From Acidobacteriota bacterium (GTDB lineage Bacteria > Acidobacteriota > Terriglobia > Terriglobales > Acidobacteriaceae), in the NCBI GenBank assembly GCA_016196065.1, contig JACPYL010000010.1:1612001-1676000 (forward strand): a stretch of 64,000 bases of DNA, given 5' to 3'. The notes below the pieces were generated by a model. It ran no database searches, was not told the origin of the DNA, and saw nothing but the letters and a program-made list of their open reading frames with translations. This document shows positions 1 through 9,309 of the stretch, piece after piece. Both the position numbers and the translations under genes were made by a program. Each line of letters begins with the position of its first letter. The stretch's first letter is position 1.

Positions 1-502
1 CCACCGCTATCGTGCCCAGGGTTCCAGGCGCCTGCTCCCAATTCTGGAGGCAGTAGTTGTACCGGTAGATGAAGGCCGCTGTGTTGAGTCCCCATACTTC
101 GTATGGGTGGCAGTCGTCGGCGTAGCCGATGCCTACGGCGATGAAATCGAGAACACCCGGCATCAATGAGAAAACCCATTTTGTTCCGGTCAGAGTAGCG
201 CTGTAGACATTTCCTGCTGCACTAATCCCCCAGACCGCGTCGGGTTGAGTCAAACTGCCTCCGCCGGCCGCAATCTGTGTCAGGACCAGGTTCTTCGCCA
301 TGGCGAATTGACCGCCCTTGTAGACGTACGGGTGGCCATTACTGGCGAGTGCCCAGACGCTCGAATCCCCAGCCGCGATCTGAACGATTGGCACGCTTCC
401 TTTGACGGGGACTCGCTTGAACGATTGCGCAGTTGCGGCTTGAATGCAAATCAACCCCACAGCCAAAGCCAGTAAGGGCAATGAGAGAATTTTGTTTTTC
501 AT
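1..502 (-). CDS. Secreted tectonin-like beta-propeller repeat protein, C-terminus beyond window
   Basis: The reading frame opens at ATG 502 and stays open to the left edge of the window (167 codons visible), so the C-terminus is missing. An AAGGAG ribosome site lies six bases upstream. A signal peptide of about 25 residues ends near ATAQS. Repeats of the form 'I-AVG/AAG-(G)-S-VWALASNG-H-PY-YKGG' follow, which is the tectonin / Hyd_WA propeller pattern. It is a close paralogue of the next gene (start 1446), 32 bases upstream in the transcript, and the leader and ribosome site are duplicated too. Such proteins are usually secreted or surface-bound, and some members bind glycans; no ligand can be read here. 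Confidence 0.8.
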   Translation of the reverse strand, partial: MKNKILSLPLLALAVGLICIQAATAQSFKRVPVKGSVPIVQIAAGDSSVWALASNGHPYVYKGGQFAMAKNLVLTQIAAGGGSLTQPDAVWGISAAGNVYSATLTGTKWVFSLMPGVLDFIAVGIGYADDCHPYEVWGLNTAAFIYRYNYCLQNWEQAPGTLGTIAV

Positions 503-534
503 CGTCGTCTCCTTGGACCATCCCCGAGTGCGGC

Positions 535-1446
535 CTAGGGCGTAGAAAAGTTGTAGATTTCGTTGGAGCTATTGATTCCCCACACGCCAGCGCCGCCCAC
601 GCTGATGTTGTAGAGCTGGGGAGATGAACGCGAAAATATGTGCGGGATTCGATCGAAATTCAGCGTGTAGGGATCGAAGTGAAAAACACTATGGAACCCA
701 TCGATTGCCCAGGCCCCGTTCCCGCCCGCCTGAATCTGAACACCGGGTCCCAGGTTAAAGAATTCGCCCAAAAGCTTGTCGTATGCGTAAACCCTACTGC
801 CGTCGGTCGCCCAAGCCCCATTGGGACCGACAGAGATCTGGCTTAGCGTGCCGTGGACGAATGCCTGGTCGAAACTGAGGGTCGAAAAATTGAATACAAA
901 GGGTAGGCCGCCGCCAATTCCCCAAACTTCGCCACCGCCTACCGCTATCGTGCCGAGGGTTCCAGGCGCCTGCTCCCAATTCTGGAGGCAGTAGTTGTAC
1001 CGGTAGATGAAGGCCGCTGTGTTGAGTCCCCATACTTCGTAAGGGTGGCAGCTATCGTGGTAACCGATGCCCACGGCGATGAAGTCCAGAACACCCGGCA
1101 TCTGCGAGAAGACCCACTTTGTTCCCGTAAGAGTTGCGCTGTAAACGGCGCCAGCCGCATTGATCCCCCACACCGCATCTGGTTGAGACAGACTGCCGCC
1201 CCCAGCCGCGATCTGTGTCAGAGCCAGGTTCTGCGCCATGACGAATTGACCGCCTTTATAGAAGTAAGGGTGCCCGTTGCTGGCGAGTGCCCATACGCTT
1301 GATCCGCCAGCCGAGACCTGCACGATCGGTGCCCCTCCCTTTACAGCAACCTTTTTGAATGTTTGTGAAGGAGCGGTTTGGGCACAAACCATTCCTAAAA
1401 TGAGGGCAAGGATTTTAACGAATGACATTCCTGGTTGATTTTCCAA
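535..1446 (-). CDS. Secreted tectonin-like beta-propeller repeat protein
   Basis: 303 residues with a hydrophobic signal segment (about 7-28), then several WD-propeller-like blades of about 35-45 residues, each with 'IAVGGG-VWGI' or 'GNGAWAIDG' cores and an aromatic end (YNF, FHF). The last blade reads GGAGVWGINSSNEIYNF. The start is taken as TTG 1446 because AAGGAG sits at the same spacing as before the ATG of the downstream paralogue; ATG 1428 is the alternative. The family is tectonin/Hyd_WA (established). An extracellular lectin-like or scaffold role is inference. It forms a tandem pair with the gene ending beyond the left edge. Confidence 0.8.
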   Translation of the reverse strand: MENQPGMSFVKILALILGMVCAQTAPSQTFKKVAVKGGAPIVQVSAGGSSVWALASNGHPYFYKGGQFVMAQNLALTQIAAGGGSLSQPDAVWGINAAGAVYSATLTGTKWVFSQMPGVLDFIAVGIGYHDSCHPYEVWGLNTAAFIYRYNYCLQNWEQAPGTLGTIAVGGGEVWGIGGGLPFVFNFSTLSFDQAFVHGTLSQISVGPNGAWATDGSRVYAYDKLLGEFFNLGPGVQIQAGGNGAWAIDGFHSVFHFDPYTLNFDRIPHIFSRSSPQLYNISVGGAGVWGINSSNEIYNFSTP

Positions 1447-1564
1447 GGTGGTCTCCTTTGGACCATTCCGTAGTGGCGGGGGGCGTCCACAACGGACTCT
1501 ACTTGGGATAAACGGAAGCCGCGCGCAAACTACGACAGGAGAATTCAGGAAATATTAGGGGCGT

Positions 1565-4318
1565 TCATGGTCTGGCAGCGTCGAGGCCCGCGAGCTGGCG
1601 GGCACTGCGGGTATCGGGGTGGTCGGGGCCCAGCGTGTTCTCGAGGTGCGTGGATGCGGATCGCAATGCGAGGACGCTGTCGTCGGCTTTGGTTTTTCCT
1701 TTGTCCTTGGCCAGATGGGCCAACCCCAGGGCCAGGTACGCGCGCCCGATGTCGCAGGAGAATGTACCGGGTTGCGCGTCGCGCTGGAGTTGGTCCAAAG
1801 CCAGTTTTGCGTCCGTAACCGCTTCGGCCGTCCGGCCGAGGGGGCGCTCCATGTTCGATCGGTAGGTTAGGAAAATCGGGATCAGATCGGCGCCTTTCTT
1901 GCCGGCTCTCACGGAGGCTTCGGCTATCGCCACCGAACGATTGATCGAATCCAGAGCCGCGGGCAAATCGCCCTGCGCCTGCTCGATCAGGGCGCTCTCC
2001 GCCAGAAACGAAGCTGCGAAAACATCTCCAGGCGGTAGGGTGCGCAACCGGGGTTGTAGTTCAGCCAACAGCTTTTTCGCTTCGCCTGGGTTGCCGCGGA
2101 TTCGCGCGATTGAAACGCCGATCAGGCGGGCCTGATCGGCTCCGATCGGGTCGCCGCCCTTCAGGGATTTAACGTAGCCGCGACGCGCCTGTTCGTCGGC
2201 TTGATCGAGGTGGCCGAGGTCGCGCAGGGCGCGCGCATGGGCGACCAACTGCCAGGGTACGACATCGGGATCGTCTTCGCCGTCACTGAAAACCATGATG
2301 GCCCGATGGATCAGTTTCTCGGCTTCCAAAGGACGTCCGAGTGCAAGCAGAGACTGCCCCCATTTGTAATACGTGGACCCGGCCAATCCCAATTTGTCCT
2401 GCCCGAGTTCCTTGAGGCGTGAGGCAGTCTGCTCGTAGTAAGTACAAGCGTCGCGATGGCGGCCGATCTGCCGGAACGAATCGGCCAGGGACATCGATGC
2501 CCGTAGATCGAGCATTTGCGAATGCGGGGGCGCCACTCTTAACGATTGCTGAGCACGCTGCAATCGATCGATGGCTTCGGTTGGCAGACCGTTGGCCCGG
2601 GAGACGGCTCCCCCGGCGACCAGGCAAAACGCTCGATCCAAGGCGTATTGCGGTTCGTCGGGAAGTGTGTTCAGCCCCTCGCGGATCAACTCGCCCGCTC
2701 GTGGCAGTTGCTCGCCCCCGGAAAGCGCTTCCGCCAGCGCACAGGCGGCGTTGGCGCGAGTGGACGGTTCATTCTCCTGGCGCGAGACCCGGTAAGCTTC
2801 CTCCAGGACTTGGGTGCCTCGGTCGCCTCCTTGCCGAAGCTCGATCTGACTGCCCAAGGCAATCAGAACTTGCACTCGGCTCGCGACGCTGATTCCTTGC
2901 TGGCGTCCGAGGACTTCACGCGCGAGATCAAAATTTTCTACGGAGACGGGCGATTGGGTGAGGATAAAAAAGTTGAGATCGTTGATAGCTTCCGCTCGCG
3001 ATAGCTGACGCAGAGCGAAGTCGCGTTGCACTCGAGCGGCCCGAGCCTGGATCAACGTTCCGACCATCCCCGCGACCGTGGCCAAGACTGCGAGCACAGT
3101 CAATGCAACTGCCGTCCGATGGCGACGGACAAATTTTGCAGCACGATACACGATCGTGTCTGGCCGCGCGCTGATGGGTTCATGCTTGAGATAGCGGCCC
3201 AGATCATCAGCAAATGCCGCCACAGAGCTGTAGCGCTCCTGCGGATTTTTCTTCAGCGCTTTCGCCACGACGGTGTCAAGGTCTCCGCGAAGCAGCCGCC
3301 GAAGTCTGTCGGGGGTCGATGTGCGGCGCGTGGCGTTGCCGGTTGTGGTCTCGCCATTCACCTTTGGAGACGTCACGATGTCGGACAGACGCTGAGGGTC
3401 GGAGTCCACGATCGCTTTCACCAGGTCGGCGGCAGAGCGCGGACCGCGTCCCGTAGGATGCTGTCCGGTGAGTAAGACGTAGAGCAACACGCCCAGCGTA
3501 TACACGTCGGTTGCGGTGGTGACCGGCGCTCCCGTCACTTGCTCGGGCGCGGCATACTCGGGCGTCATCGCTCGTCCGCCTTGCACGGTCAACAGGGTGG
3601 CTTCTCCATCCTGGCCATCCCCTTCCAGCAGTTTCGCGATGCCGAAGTCCAGCAACTTCACCTGTCCGTCTTTGCTCACGAGCACATTCGAGGGCTTAAG
3701 GTCACGATGCACGATCAGGTTGGAGTGGGCATGCGCGACCGCCGCGGCGACGTCGAGGAAGAGTCGAAGCCGCGCCGTCACATCGAGCCGATGCTGGTCG
3801 CAGTATTGGTCGATGTGGTCGCCCTCGACATGCTCCAGGACCAGATACGGAGAGCCAGTAGTCGATACCCCCGCATCCACGAGTTCGGCGATATGAGGAT
3901 GCGACAGCCGTCCCAGAATGCGGCCTTCCCGCTTGAACCGCTCTTCGCCTCCCTGGCCCAGCAGCGCGACGTTCAGAAACTTCACTGCCACTCGCCGCGC
4001 GAAGCGGCCGTCGGTGCGCTCGCCCAGCCAGACGCTTCCCATTCCGCCCTGGCCAAGCAACGAGATGAGCGTGTAAGGGCCGACGACTTGTCCGGCGAGT
4101 CCGGGAGCGCTTGCTGGCAGCGTGAGACTGCCTTCCAGGAAACCTGCCTGCGCCAGCTCCTGGTGCTCCTCCAGAAGCGAAGTCAGCTGGCCGGCCAATT
4201 CCGGATTCTGAGCGCGGATCGACGAGAGCCACGCGCCGCGCTCGTCATCGCTCATATCGAGCGCCTGCTCAATGTACGGGCGAAGAGCCTGCCACTGCTC
4301 GGGACTGAGTGTGGACAT
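1565..4318 (-). CDS. Membrane Ser/Thr protein kinase with C-terminal TPR-like region
   Basis: 917 residues. An N-terminal helical segment (1-65) of the type found in acidobacterial kinases is followed by a Hanks-type kinase domain: P-loop GQGGMGSV at 89-96, catalytic Lys 113, HRDLKPSN at 204-211, DFG at 224-226 and APEQ at 257-260. All key residues are present. One transmembrane helix lies near 402-423. The extracytoplasmic part (about 430-917) is rich in Ala/Leu helices of TPR type. The gene starts six bases after the stop of the ECF sigma gene, so the two are probably co-transcribed. Kinase activity is well supported; the substrate is unknown, though control of the sigma factor is an obvious possibility. 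Confidence 0.93.
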   Translation of the reverse strand: MSTLSPEQWQALRPYIEQALDMSDDERGAWLSSIRAQNPELAGQLTSLLEEHQELAQAGFLEGSLTLPASAPGLAGQVVGPYTLISLLGQGGMGSVWLGERTDGRFARRVAVKFLNVALLGQGGEERFKREGRILGRLSHPHIAELVDAGVSTTGSPYLVLEHVEGDHIDQYCDQHRLDVTARLRLFLDVAAAVAHAHSNLIVHRDLKPSNVLVSKDGQVKLLDFGIAKLLEGDGQDGEATLLTVQGGRAMTPEYAAPEQVTGAPVTTATDVYTLGVLLYVLLTGQHPTGRGPRSAADLVKAIVDSDPQRLSDIVTSPKVNGETTTGNATRRTSTPDRLRRLLRGDLDTVVAKALKKNPQERYSSVAAFADDLGRYLKHEPISARPDTIVYRAAKFVRRHRTAVALTVLAVLATVAGMVGTLIQARAARVQRDFALRQLSRAEAINDLNFFILTQSPVSVENFDLAREVLGRQQGISVASRVQVLIALGSQIELRQGGDRGTQVLEEAYRVSRQENEPSTRANAACALAEALSGGEQLPRAGELIREGLNTLPDEPQYALDRAFCLVAGGAVSRANGLPTEAIDRLQRAQQSLRVAPPHSQMLDLRASMSLADSFRQIGRHRDACTYYEQTASRLKELGQDKLGLAGSTYYKWGQSLLALGRPLEAEKLIHRAIMVFSDGEDDPDVVPWQLVAHARALRDLGHLDQADEQARRGYVKSLKGGDPIGADQARLIGVSIARIRGNPGEAKKLLAELQPRLRTLPPGDVFAASFLAESALIEQAQGDLPAALDSINRSVAIAEASVRAGKKGADLIPIFLTYRSNMERPLGRTAEAVTDAKLALDQLQRDAQPGTFSCDIGRAYLALGLAHLAKDKGKTKADDSVLALRSASTHLENTLGPDHPDTRSARQLAGLDAARP

Positions 4319-4324
4319 AGGGCT

Positions 4325-4924
4325 TCAGACCAATAGATCAGAGCGAAGTTTGCGGTGGAGGTAGAGTCGTGCCCTCTCCCAATTTCGCTGTACCGTGCGT
4401 TCGGATACATCCCGCATGGCGGCAATCTCGCCAAAAGAAAGGCCGCAGAAAAACTTCAGGTCGATGATCTCGGCAAGCGCAGGCTCGATTTTGCCTAGCT
4501 CGTCCAGAGCCTCACTGATTTCGGTGAGTTGAACGTGGTTGACTGCGTTCTCGAGGGCATCGGTGTCCAGCGAAGTGATTTCGAACATGCCGCCCCGTTT
4601 TTGGGCATGCCGCTCCCGGACGTGGTCGATGATGAGTCTCCGCATCACGCGGGCAGCGTAGCCCATGAAACGAAGCTCGTCGGGGAACTTGGGATCGCCG
4701 CGGGAAGACATCGCCAGGTAGGCTTCGTGCAGCAACGTGGTCGCACTGAGGCTTACCGCCCCACTCCGGCGAGCGAGTTCACGCTTGGCGGTACGGTGCA
4801 ACTCAGCATAAAGGACCCCAAAAAGCCGCTCGGAAGCGGTCCGATCCCCTCGCTCGACCGCCCCGATCAGCGACGAAATGGTAGGTTCCACATCCCCGTC
4901 AAGCACTTTCAAACCTGCGGACAA
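4325..4924 (-). CDS. ECF-type RNA polymerase sigma factor
   Basis: 199 residues with region 2 (ERLFGVLYAELHRTAKRELARR, LHEAYLAM, FMGYAARVMRRLIIDHVRER) and region 4 (LAEIIDLKFFCGLSFGEIAAM then DVSERTVQRNWERARLYLHR). This is the layout of the acidobacterial/planctomycete ECF group usually encoded next to Ser/Thr kinases. It is the first gene of an operon with the kinase that starts at 4318. No anti-sigma gene is adjacent, so regulation by phosphorylation is plausible (inference). Confidence 0.9.
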   Translation of the reverse strand: MSAGLKVLDGDVEPTISSLIGAVERGDRTASERLFGVLYAELHRTAKRELARRSGAVSLSATTLLHEAYLAMSSRGDPKFPDELRFMGYAARVMRRLIIDHVRERHAQKRGGMFEITSLDTDALENAVNHVQLTEISEALDELGKIEPALAEIIDLKFFCGLSFGEIAAMRDVSERTVQRNWERARLYLHRKLRSDLLV

Positions 4925-4981
4925 GAGTCTCGCATTTCCTACGGATAGTCAACAAACCTGGACGGCAGGTAGTGGCTCTAT

Positions 4982-5083
4982 TTACCACGAAGGTCACGAA
5001 GTTTCGCACGAAGTATCACGAAGGAAGTCTTGGCCCAAAGCCTTCGTGATACTTCGTGCGACCCATCGTGACCTTCGTGGTAA
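4982..5083. repeat. Long hairpin built of CACGAAG units
   Basis: Two 43-base arms (4982-5024 and 5041-5083) are complementary at 40 of 43 positions, with a 16-base loop. Each arm contains four CACGAAG words at spacings of 9, 12 and 10 bases. It lies in the 304-base gap between the ECF sigma promoter side and tRNA-Arg; nothing else was recognised in that gap. It resembles the hairpin at 36196-36260 in design but not in exact sequence. Confidence 0.9.
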
Positions 5084-5228
5084 TGTTTCTGGAAGCGGAC
5101 ACAACATGACCCACTCCCGGATGGCAGACCACTCCTGCGGCAATTCGGGTGAAGAAGCAGACCTTCTGGTATTGCCCAACGTGACCTTTCCCGACAGCGT
5201 CACTCGTTGAACGATGGAAGAGGATAAA

Positions 5229-5305
5229 TGGTGCGCCCTGAGAGATTCGAACTCCCGACCTTCTGGTTCGTAGCCAGACGCTCTATCCAGCTGAGCTAAG
5301 GGCGC
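5229..5305 (-). tRNA. tRNA-Arg (anticodon ACG)
   Basis: Read on the minus strand, the acceptor stem GCGCCCT pairs with AGGGCGC, the D-arm contains TTAGCTCAGCTGGATAGAG, the anticodon stem CTGGC/ACCAG encloses ACG, and the T-arm has GTTCGAATC. CCA is encoded at the 3' end (5229-5231). The cloverleaf is complete. Confidence 0.97.
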
Positions 5306-5438
5306 GCGCGATTGCGCGATGAGTTCGATTATAACGGATACGAAAAGATTTCCGCCACATTCCCGGCTCTCGGTGTCAGCTCTTAGCTTTCAGTCGAAAT
5401 GTCTTCACCGAGAGCGGATGGCCGGGAGCCGAGAAGCT

Positions 5439-7910
5439 TTAGAACGCGTACCGCACTGAAAGTGTCACCAGGTTTCCGCGGAAGTTCCGCGGCGCAAACG
5501 AGTCCTGCACCGCTCCTGCCGTCGGATCTTCGTGATAGCCGTAGTAGTCCCAATATGCCTTCCCGGTCCACGATTTCGCAATCCGGTAGTCGATTCCTCC
5601 ATAAGGATGGAGATATTTCGAGTCCAGAGGTCCGCTGACCGCACTCGGAATCAATGCCTGCGGATCGAGACGCAGTTCGTTGCCGCTCGTCCCAGTCAGG
5701 TTCGCGCCCAGCCTGGCCGTCACTCGGCGAATCGGTGTGACCGTGATGTCGAAGTATCCATAGTGCGACTTGTTGGTGTAGGTCGAAAGTTGCTGCACCA
5801 GTCCCGGAACATCCGGACACGCTTGAATGCCCGGTCCCGGTTGCCCATTGGCAACGCTGATGTAGCAGATCAGAAGTTGCGAGAAGACATCGTTGTATTC
5901 GTAACCAATTTCCATCCCCCACTTGTCATTCGGCTGGATGCTCGCCCCAAACCCGTAGGCCCGGTTGTGATGGAGATCGTTAATCTCGAACACATTGTTG
6001 CGCCCTTCAAAGATCGTTACCGACCCATTCAGGTTGAGCCACTCTTTCACTTTGTACTTGGATCGCAGCCGGTACTCCTGCAATTGTCGCGGGCTGATGC
6101 GCGTAAAAGCACCATCCGCGCTCATGAGTTCGGTGTCAAAGCTGACGCGGAAGTTGCGATTGGGGCGCACCCAGATTCCGAACACGATGGCGTGTTCGGA
6201 AATCAGCGTCTCAGCGGTATCGTTCGATCCAGGATCCACAAACGAGATCGATCCGTCCAGATTCTGGGTACAGCCGTCCGGCAGGATTCCCGCCACCAGC
6301 GCGCAGGCGCCACGCGCGGCATTACTGGGAAAATAAATCGCACTCGTGGTCGTAAAGAGTCCATCCGCAATCGCCCGATGACGAAAACGATAGCCCAGGC
6401 GAGTGCCGATTTTGGGCGAGAACTGATATTCCAGCTCTGCCAGATTTGTCTTTTCGTCCTGCTTCAGGAGTTTGTTGTTCAGCACCACGGCGACGTCCGC
6501 ACCGGAACTGGTGCTGTGTACTGGAGTGCCCAACGTCCCGTCACCGGGCGCCGTACAAGGTGCAGGAAGAGTTGCAGTGGGCGTGAAGACGTTCGCCGGA
6601 GTCAGCAGGTTCGCACTGAAAAACGAACATGCGGTCGACGTAAAACTTACCGGATTGTGCCAGTTCGAATAGTGGAAGGAATCGATGAAACTGAGCTGCT
6701 TCGTGATGTGCCAGGTTGCACCAAAATCTCCGCTCGCCGTGACATGCCGGCCATGGACCGGCCCCGTGGTCAATCCGTTCCGCAGGTTCGTCCGCGATTC
6801 CCTGCCGAACATCGACTGCACATAGTCCGTGACATCCGTGTCCCCACCCGAATAACTCATCCGTGCCGACAGATCCCACGCCTTCCAGTAGTTCGTCTGC
6901 AGACTCAACTGTTCGGTCGGGATATTGGTTCGCGTTCGTCCGTGATCCAGATAGCTGAAATAGGCACTGCAAGCAGGATTGACGAAACTTGTTCCCACCG
7001 CAAAAGTTGATCCGCAAGGCTGGTTTGCGCCTGCATTGAGCGAGAAGCCCAGGTCGACGGGTTGTCCATTCGACAACAGGAACAGCGGATTCTGAAAGGG
7101 ATCGGTTTGTACCGAGTCTCCCTTGTTGAAGGTGAAGATCTGGTCGTAACTGATGTTGGTGCGCGGCAGAACCCGGACGTCAATTCCGGCGCGATACGTG
7201 TTCACAGTGGTGCGCCATTCCTGCAGCAACATCTGTTCCGTACCCTGGTGAATCGCCGAGAGCGCAGGCCCTTCCACAGTATTCCGCGCATACCCCAGCC
7301 GGAAGCGAATATTGCTTTCGGGGCGGAGTAAGAGGTTGTAGTCGCCGAGCTTTCTTCGCGTGTCCTGCAGGTGCGGTGAATTCGCCAACACGCACGCCGT
7401 GCAGGCTACGCCTCCGAATCCGGTGGGACCATTGGCAAAAGGCGTGGTTGGATTGAGCGGGTTCGCCTGCAACGAGTAGTTCCAGACATTCTGATCCTTC
7501 CGGAAACTAGCTTCAAAGTTGTACCAGCGATTCTTCCCGATCCGCAGGCGCGAGACGTCATTCGGGTCTCCGCCATAGCCGTAGTTATTGAAATACAGGT
7601 TGTCGAACAGCGTCCCATGATGGTTCAGGGAACGCATTTCCGTCGTAAAACCAAACAGCCGGATTCCATCCCGCAGGTTCACGATCGTGCCATAGGATCC
7701 CGGATCGCCCGAAGTGCTCGTGATCCGTCCGCCGAATTCAATCGACTGCTTGATATTGTAGCTATCCTGCTCCACGCCTTTCTGTTCTTCATCCTGTTGC
7801 GCAAATGCAGTCGAGGCGAGGATTGCCAGCAGTACTGCCCACGCGAATGGGCGTGCGAGGAGGGCTGGAGTTTTTCTCGTGGATTTTTGTCCTGCTTCCG
7901 ATATTGGCAT
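5439..7910 (-). CDS. MtrB/PioB-family outer-membrane porin of a multiheme cytochrome conduit
   Basis: 823 residues from ATG 7910, which has a GGAGAGG ribosome site; an upstream in-frame ATG at 7961 would overlap the cytochrome gene and lacks a signal. A signal peptide ends at STAFAQQ. The rest is alternating beta-strand sequence rich in Tyr/Asn/Asp and ends in the porin-type signature LSVRYAF with a terminal Phe. The order, directly after a decaheme cytochrome, and the length match MtrB/PioB/DmsF proteins that sheath a decaheme cytochrome across the outer membrane. A CTAC motif lies in the N-terminal third. The likely role is electron transfer between periplasm and outside; the electron acceptor is unknown and no outer cytochrome gene (MtrC-like) is in the window. 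Confidence 0.85.
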   Translation of the reverse strand: MPISEAGQKSTRKTPALLARPFAWAVLLAILASTAFAQQDEEQKGVEQDSYNIKQSIEFGGRITSTSGDPGSYGTIVNLRDGIRLFGFTTEMRSLNHHGTLFDNLYFNNYGYGGDPNDVSRLRIGKNRWYNFEASFRKDQNVWNYSLQANPLNPTTPFANGPTGFGGVACTACVLANSPHLQDTRRKLGDYNLLLRPESNIRFRLGYARNTVEGPALSAIHQGTEQMLLQEWRTTVNTYRAGIDVRVLPRTNISYDQIFTFNKGDSVQTDPFQNPLFLLSNGQPVDLGFSLNAGANQPCGSTFAVGTSFVNPACSAYFSYLDHGRTRTNIPTEQLSLQTNYWKAWDLSARMSYSGGDTDVTDYVQSMFGRESRTNLRNGLTTGPVHGRHVTASGDFGATWHITKQLSFIDSFHYSNWHNPVSFTSTACSFFSANLLTPANVFTPTATLPAPCTAPGDGTLGTPVHSTSSGADVAVVLNNKLLKQDEKTNLAELEYQFSPKIGTRLGYRFRHRAIADGLFTTTSAIYFPSNAARGACALVAGILPDGCTQNLDGSISFVDPGSNDTAETLISEHAIVFGIWVRPNRNFRVSFDTELMSADGAFTRISPRQLQEYRLRSKYKVKEWLNLNGSVTIFEGRNNVFEINDLHHNRAYGFGASIQPNDKWGMEIGYEYNDVFSQLLICYISVANGQPGPGIQACPDVPGLVQQLSTYTNKSHYGYFDITVTPIRRVTARLGANLTGTSGNELRLDPQALIPSAVSGPLDSKYLHPYGGIDYRIAKSWTGKAYWDYYGYHEDPTAGAVQDSFAPRNFRGNLVTLSVRYAF

Positions 7911-7923
7911 GGCAACCTCTCCT

Positions 7924-8904
7924 CTACGGAGTGAAGAACACCTGACTGCTGTTCGATCCATGAATGGCCGTGTGGCACAACGTGCATGCCTGATATTTCT
8001 GCGCCTGGTTGTGGAACGTCGGAATCGCCGGCGATCCCTCGTCCGCCGAGAACGAGTGACAATCCAGACAAAGCAAATTCACATGAGCGCGGTTCAGCAG
8101 TCGCGGGTTCGATGACCCGTGCGGCGTGTGGCAGCCCACGCAGCCTTCAACCTTTACCGCCGCATGCTCGTAGACAAATGGCCCGGCCTTGTCACTGTGG
8201 CATTTGAAGCAACCCGTGTCCTGCGCGGACGTGGCCCGCAACGCGCGATTCAGGAAGCCGCCATGTGGATTGTGGCAGTCATTGCACTGCACCAACCCTT
8301 CGTTTACTTTGTGGCGGAACGGACGGTTGAACTGCTGTTTCACTTCCTGATGGCAGCCGTAGCACAGTTGCGGCGCCTTCTCCTTCATCAGGAACTGTCC
8401 TTCTTTAGCGTGATGCGGAGAATGGCAATCGATGCAACTCACATTGTTCTGCAGGTGCGCCGAGCGCGCGAAATTACTGTGCTCTTCCCCATAGTCATGG
8501 CAGGTCAGACAGCGCGCGCTGATTTCTTTCGCGGACGCATCCTTGAAGGCGAAGATCTTCGCCTTATCCCCGCCGCCATCGACGTGTTCCTTGCCCGGCC
8601 CATGGCAGGACTCGCATCCATGCCACTCCGGACCCTTTTTCGTATCGAGAGTCGTAACAAAATGGCGGGATTCCTCGAAGTTCTTATAGAAGCCCTTGGT
8701 GGGCGTGTCCTCATGGCAGGTCTTGCAGACTTCCGCGCCCACATATTGTGAGGGGTCGGTCACAGGTTGATACTCGGACTGCTTGCCCTTATTTTTGTCT
8801 TTGCCTGTCTGCCCGCTGGCGGCAGCGCCCGGCATGGCCAAAATGACGGCCACGAGGAGCGTAGTTATGAGTGCGACCGTATGCTGAAATCGCGTCTTTC
8901 GCAT
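7924..8904 (-). CDS. Periplasmic decaheme c-type cytochrome (MtrA/DmsE-like)
   Basis: 326 residues from ATG 8904, which begins a clear signal peptide (MRKTRFQHTVALITTLLVAV...GAAAS). An upstream ATG at 9108 in the same frame is rejected because it precedes the signal peptide by 68 residues. Ten CXXCH heme motifs are present (CKTCH, CESCH, CLTCH, CIDCH, CYGCH, CNDCH, CFKCH, CVGCH, CLDCH, CTLCH). Ten hemes in about 320 residues is the MtrA/DmsE size. The MtrB-like porin begins 14 bases downstream, so the two form an operon for electron transfer across the outer membrane. Confidence 0.93.
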   Translation of the reverse strand: MRKTRFQHTVALITTLLVAVILAMPGAAASGQTGKDKNKGKQSEYQPVTDPSQYVGAEVCKTCHEDTPTKGFYKNFEESRHFVTTLDTKKGPEWHGCESCHGPGKEHVDGGGDKAKIFAFKDASAKEISARCLTCHDYGEEHSNFARSAHLQNNVSCIDCHSPHHAKEGQFLMKEKAPQLCYGCHQEVKQQFNRPFRHKVNEGLVQCNDCHNPHGGFLNRALRATSAQDTGCFKCHSDKAGPFVYEHAAVKVEGCVGCHTPHGSSNPRLLNRAHVNLLCLDCHSFSADEGSPAIPTFHNQAQKYQACTLCHTAIHGSNSSQVFFTP

Positions 8905-9309
8905 TGAGTCCCCCGTCCAAGACGACCTACCTGGAACTACTCGTAAGTTGGTGCACCCATCATTAACACAGTTATCCGCTTTGTATGTGAGCTTACTCAC
9001 CCGACTTTTGTGACAAATCATGTGAGTAAACATTCTTGATCCCTCGCTCGCAAAATACGACGAAAAGGCATGCGAAGCAATGACCAGATGGGCACGGCCC
9101 GTGCACAAAGGTCCGTGGCAGTGTCAAAACAAGAAAATAAGAGTTCCTCAATCTTCTTGTACACCGCTGAGGTGGCGAGGATCAAAGACAAACATGAGTG
9201 ACGAGGTTTGCTGGGATTGCCGAAAGCTGCGATCTGTCATCCTTCGCGATGCGCAGGATATTCAGATGGCCGACGTGCTGGAGGGTTTCAGTTCGGGGCG
9301 ACAGACTCG
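8905..9309 (-). promoter_or_regulatory. Leader of the cytochrome operon with a CRP/FNR-like site
   Basis: This 405-base gap precedes the decaheme cytochrome gene. At 8986-9001 it holds TGTGA-N6-TCACC, nine of ten positions of the classical CRP half-site pair TGTGA-N6-TCACA, with a perfect GTGAG/CTCAC inverted repeat. It lies about 82 bases upstream of the start codon. A second half-site like sequence (ATGTGAGTAA) lies near 9020. No CRP-family gene is in the window. Nothing gene-like was seen in the rest of the gap. Confidence 0.45.

Noticed and set aside
5532-7010. 492-codon plus-strand frame opposite the MtrB-like gene
   Set aside because: It reads as arginine- and proline-rich antisense sequence with no signal or motif, while the minus strand has a clear porin.
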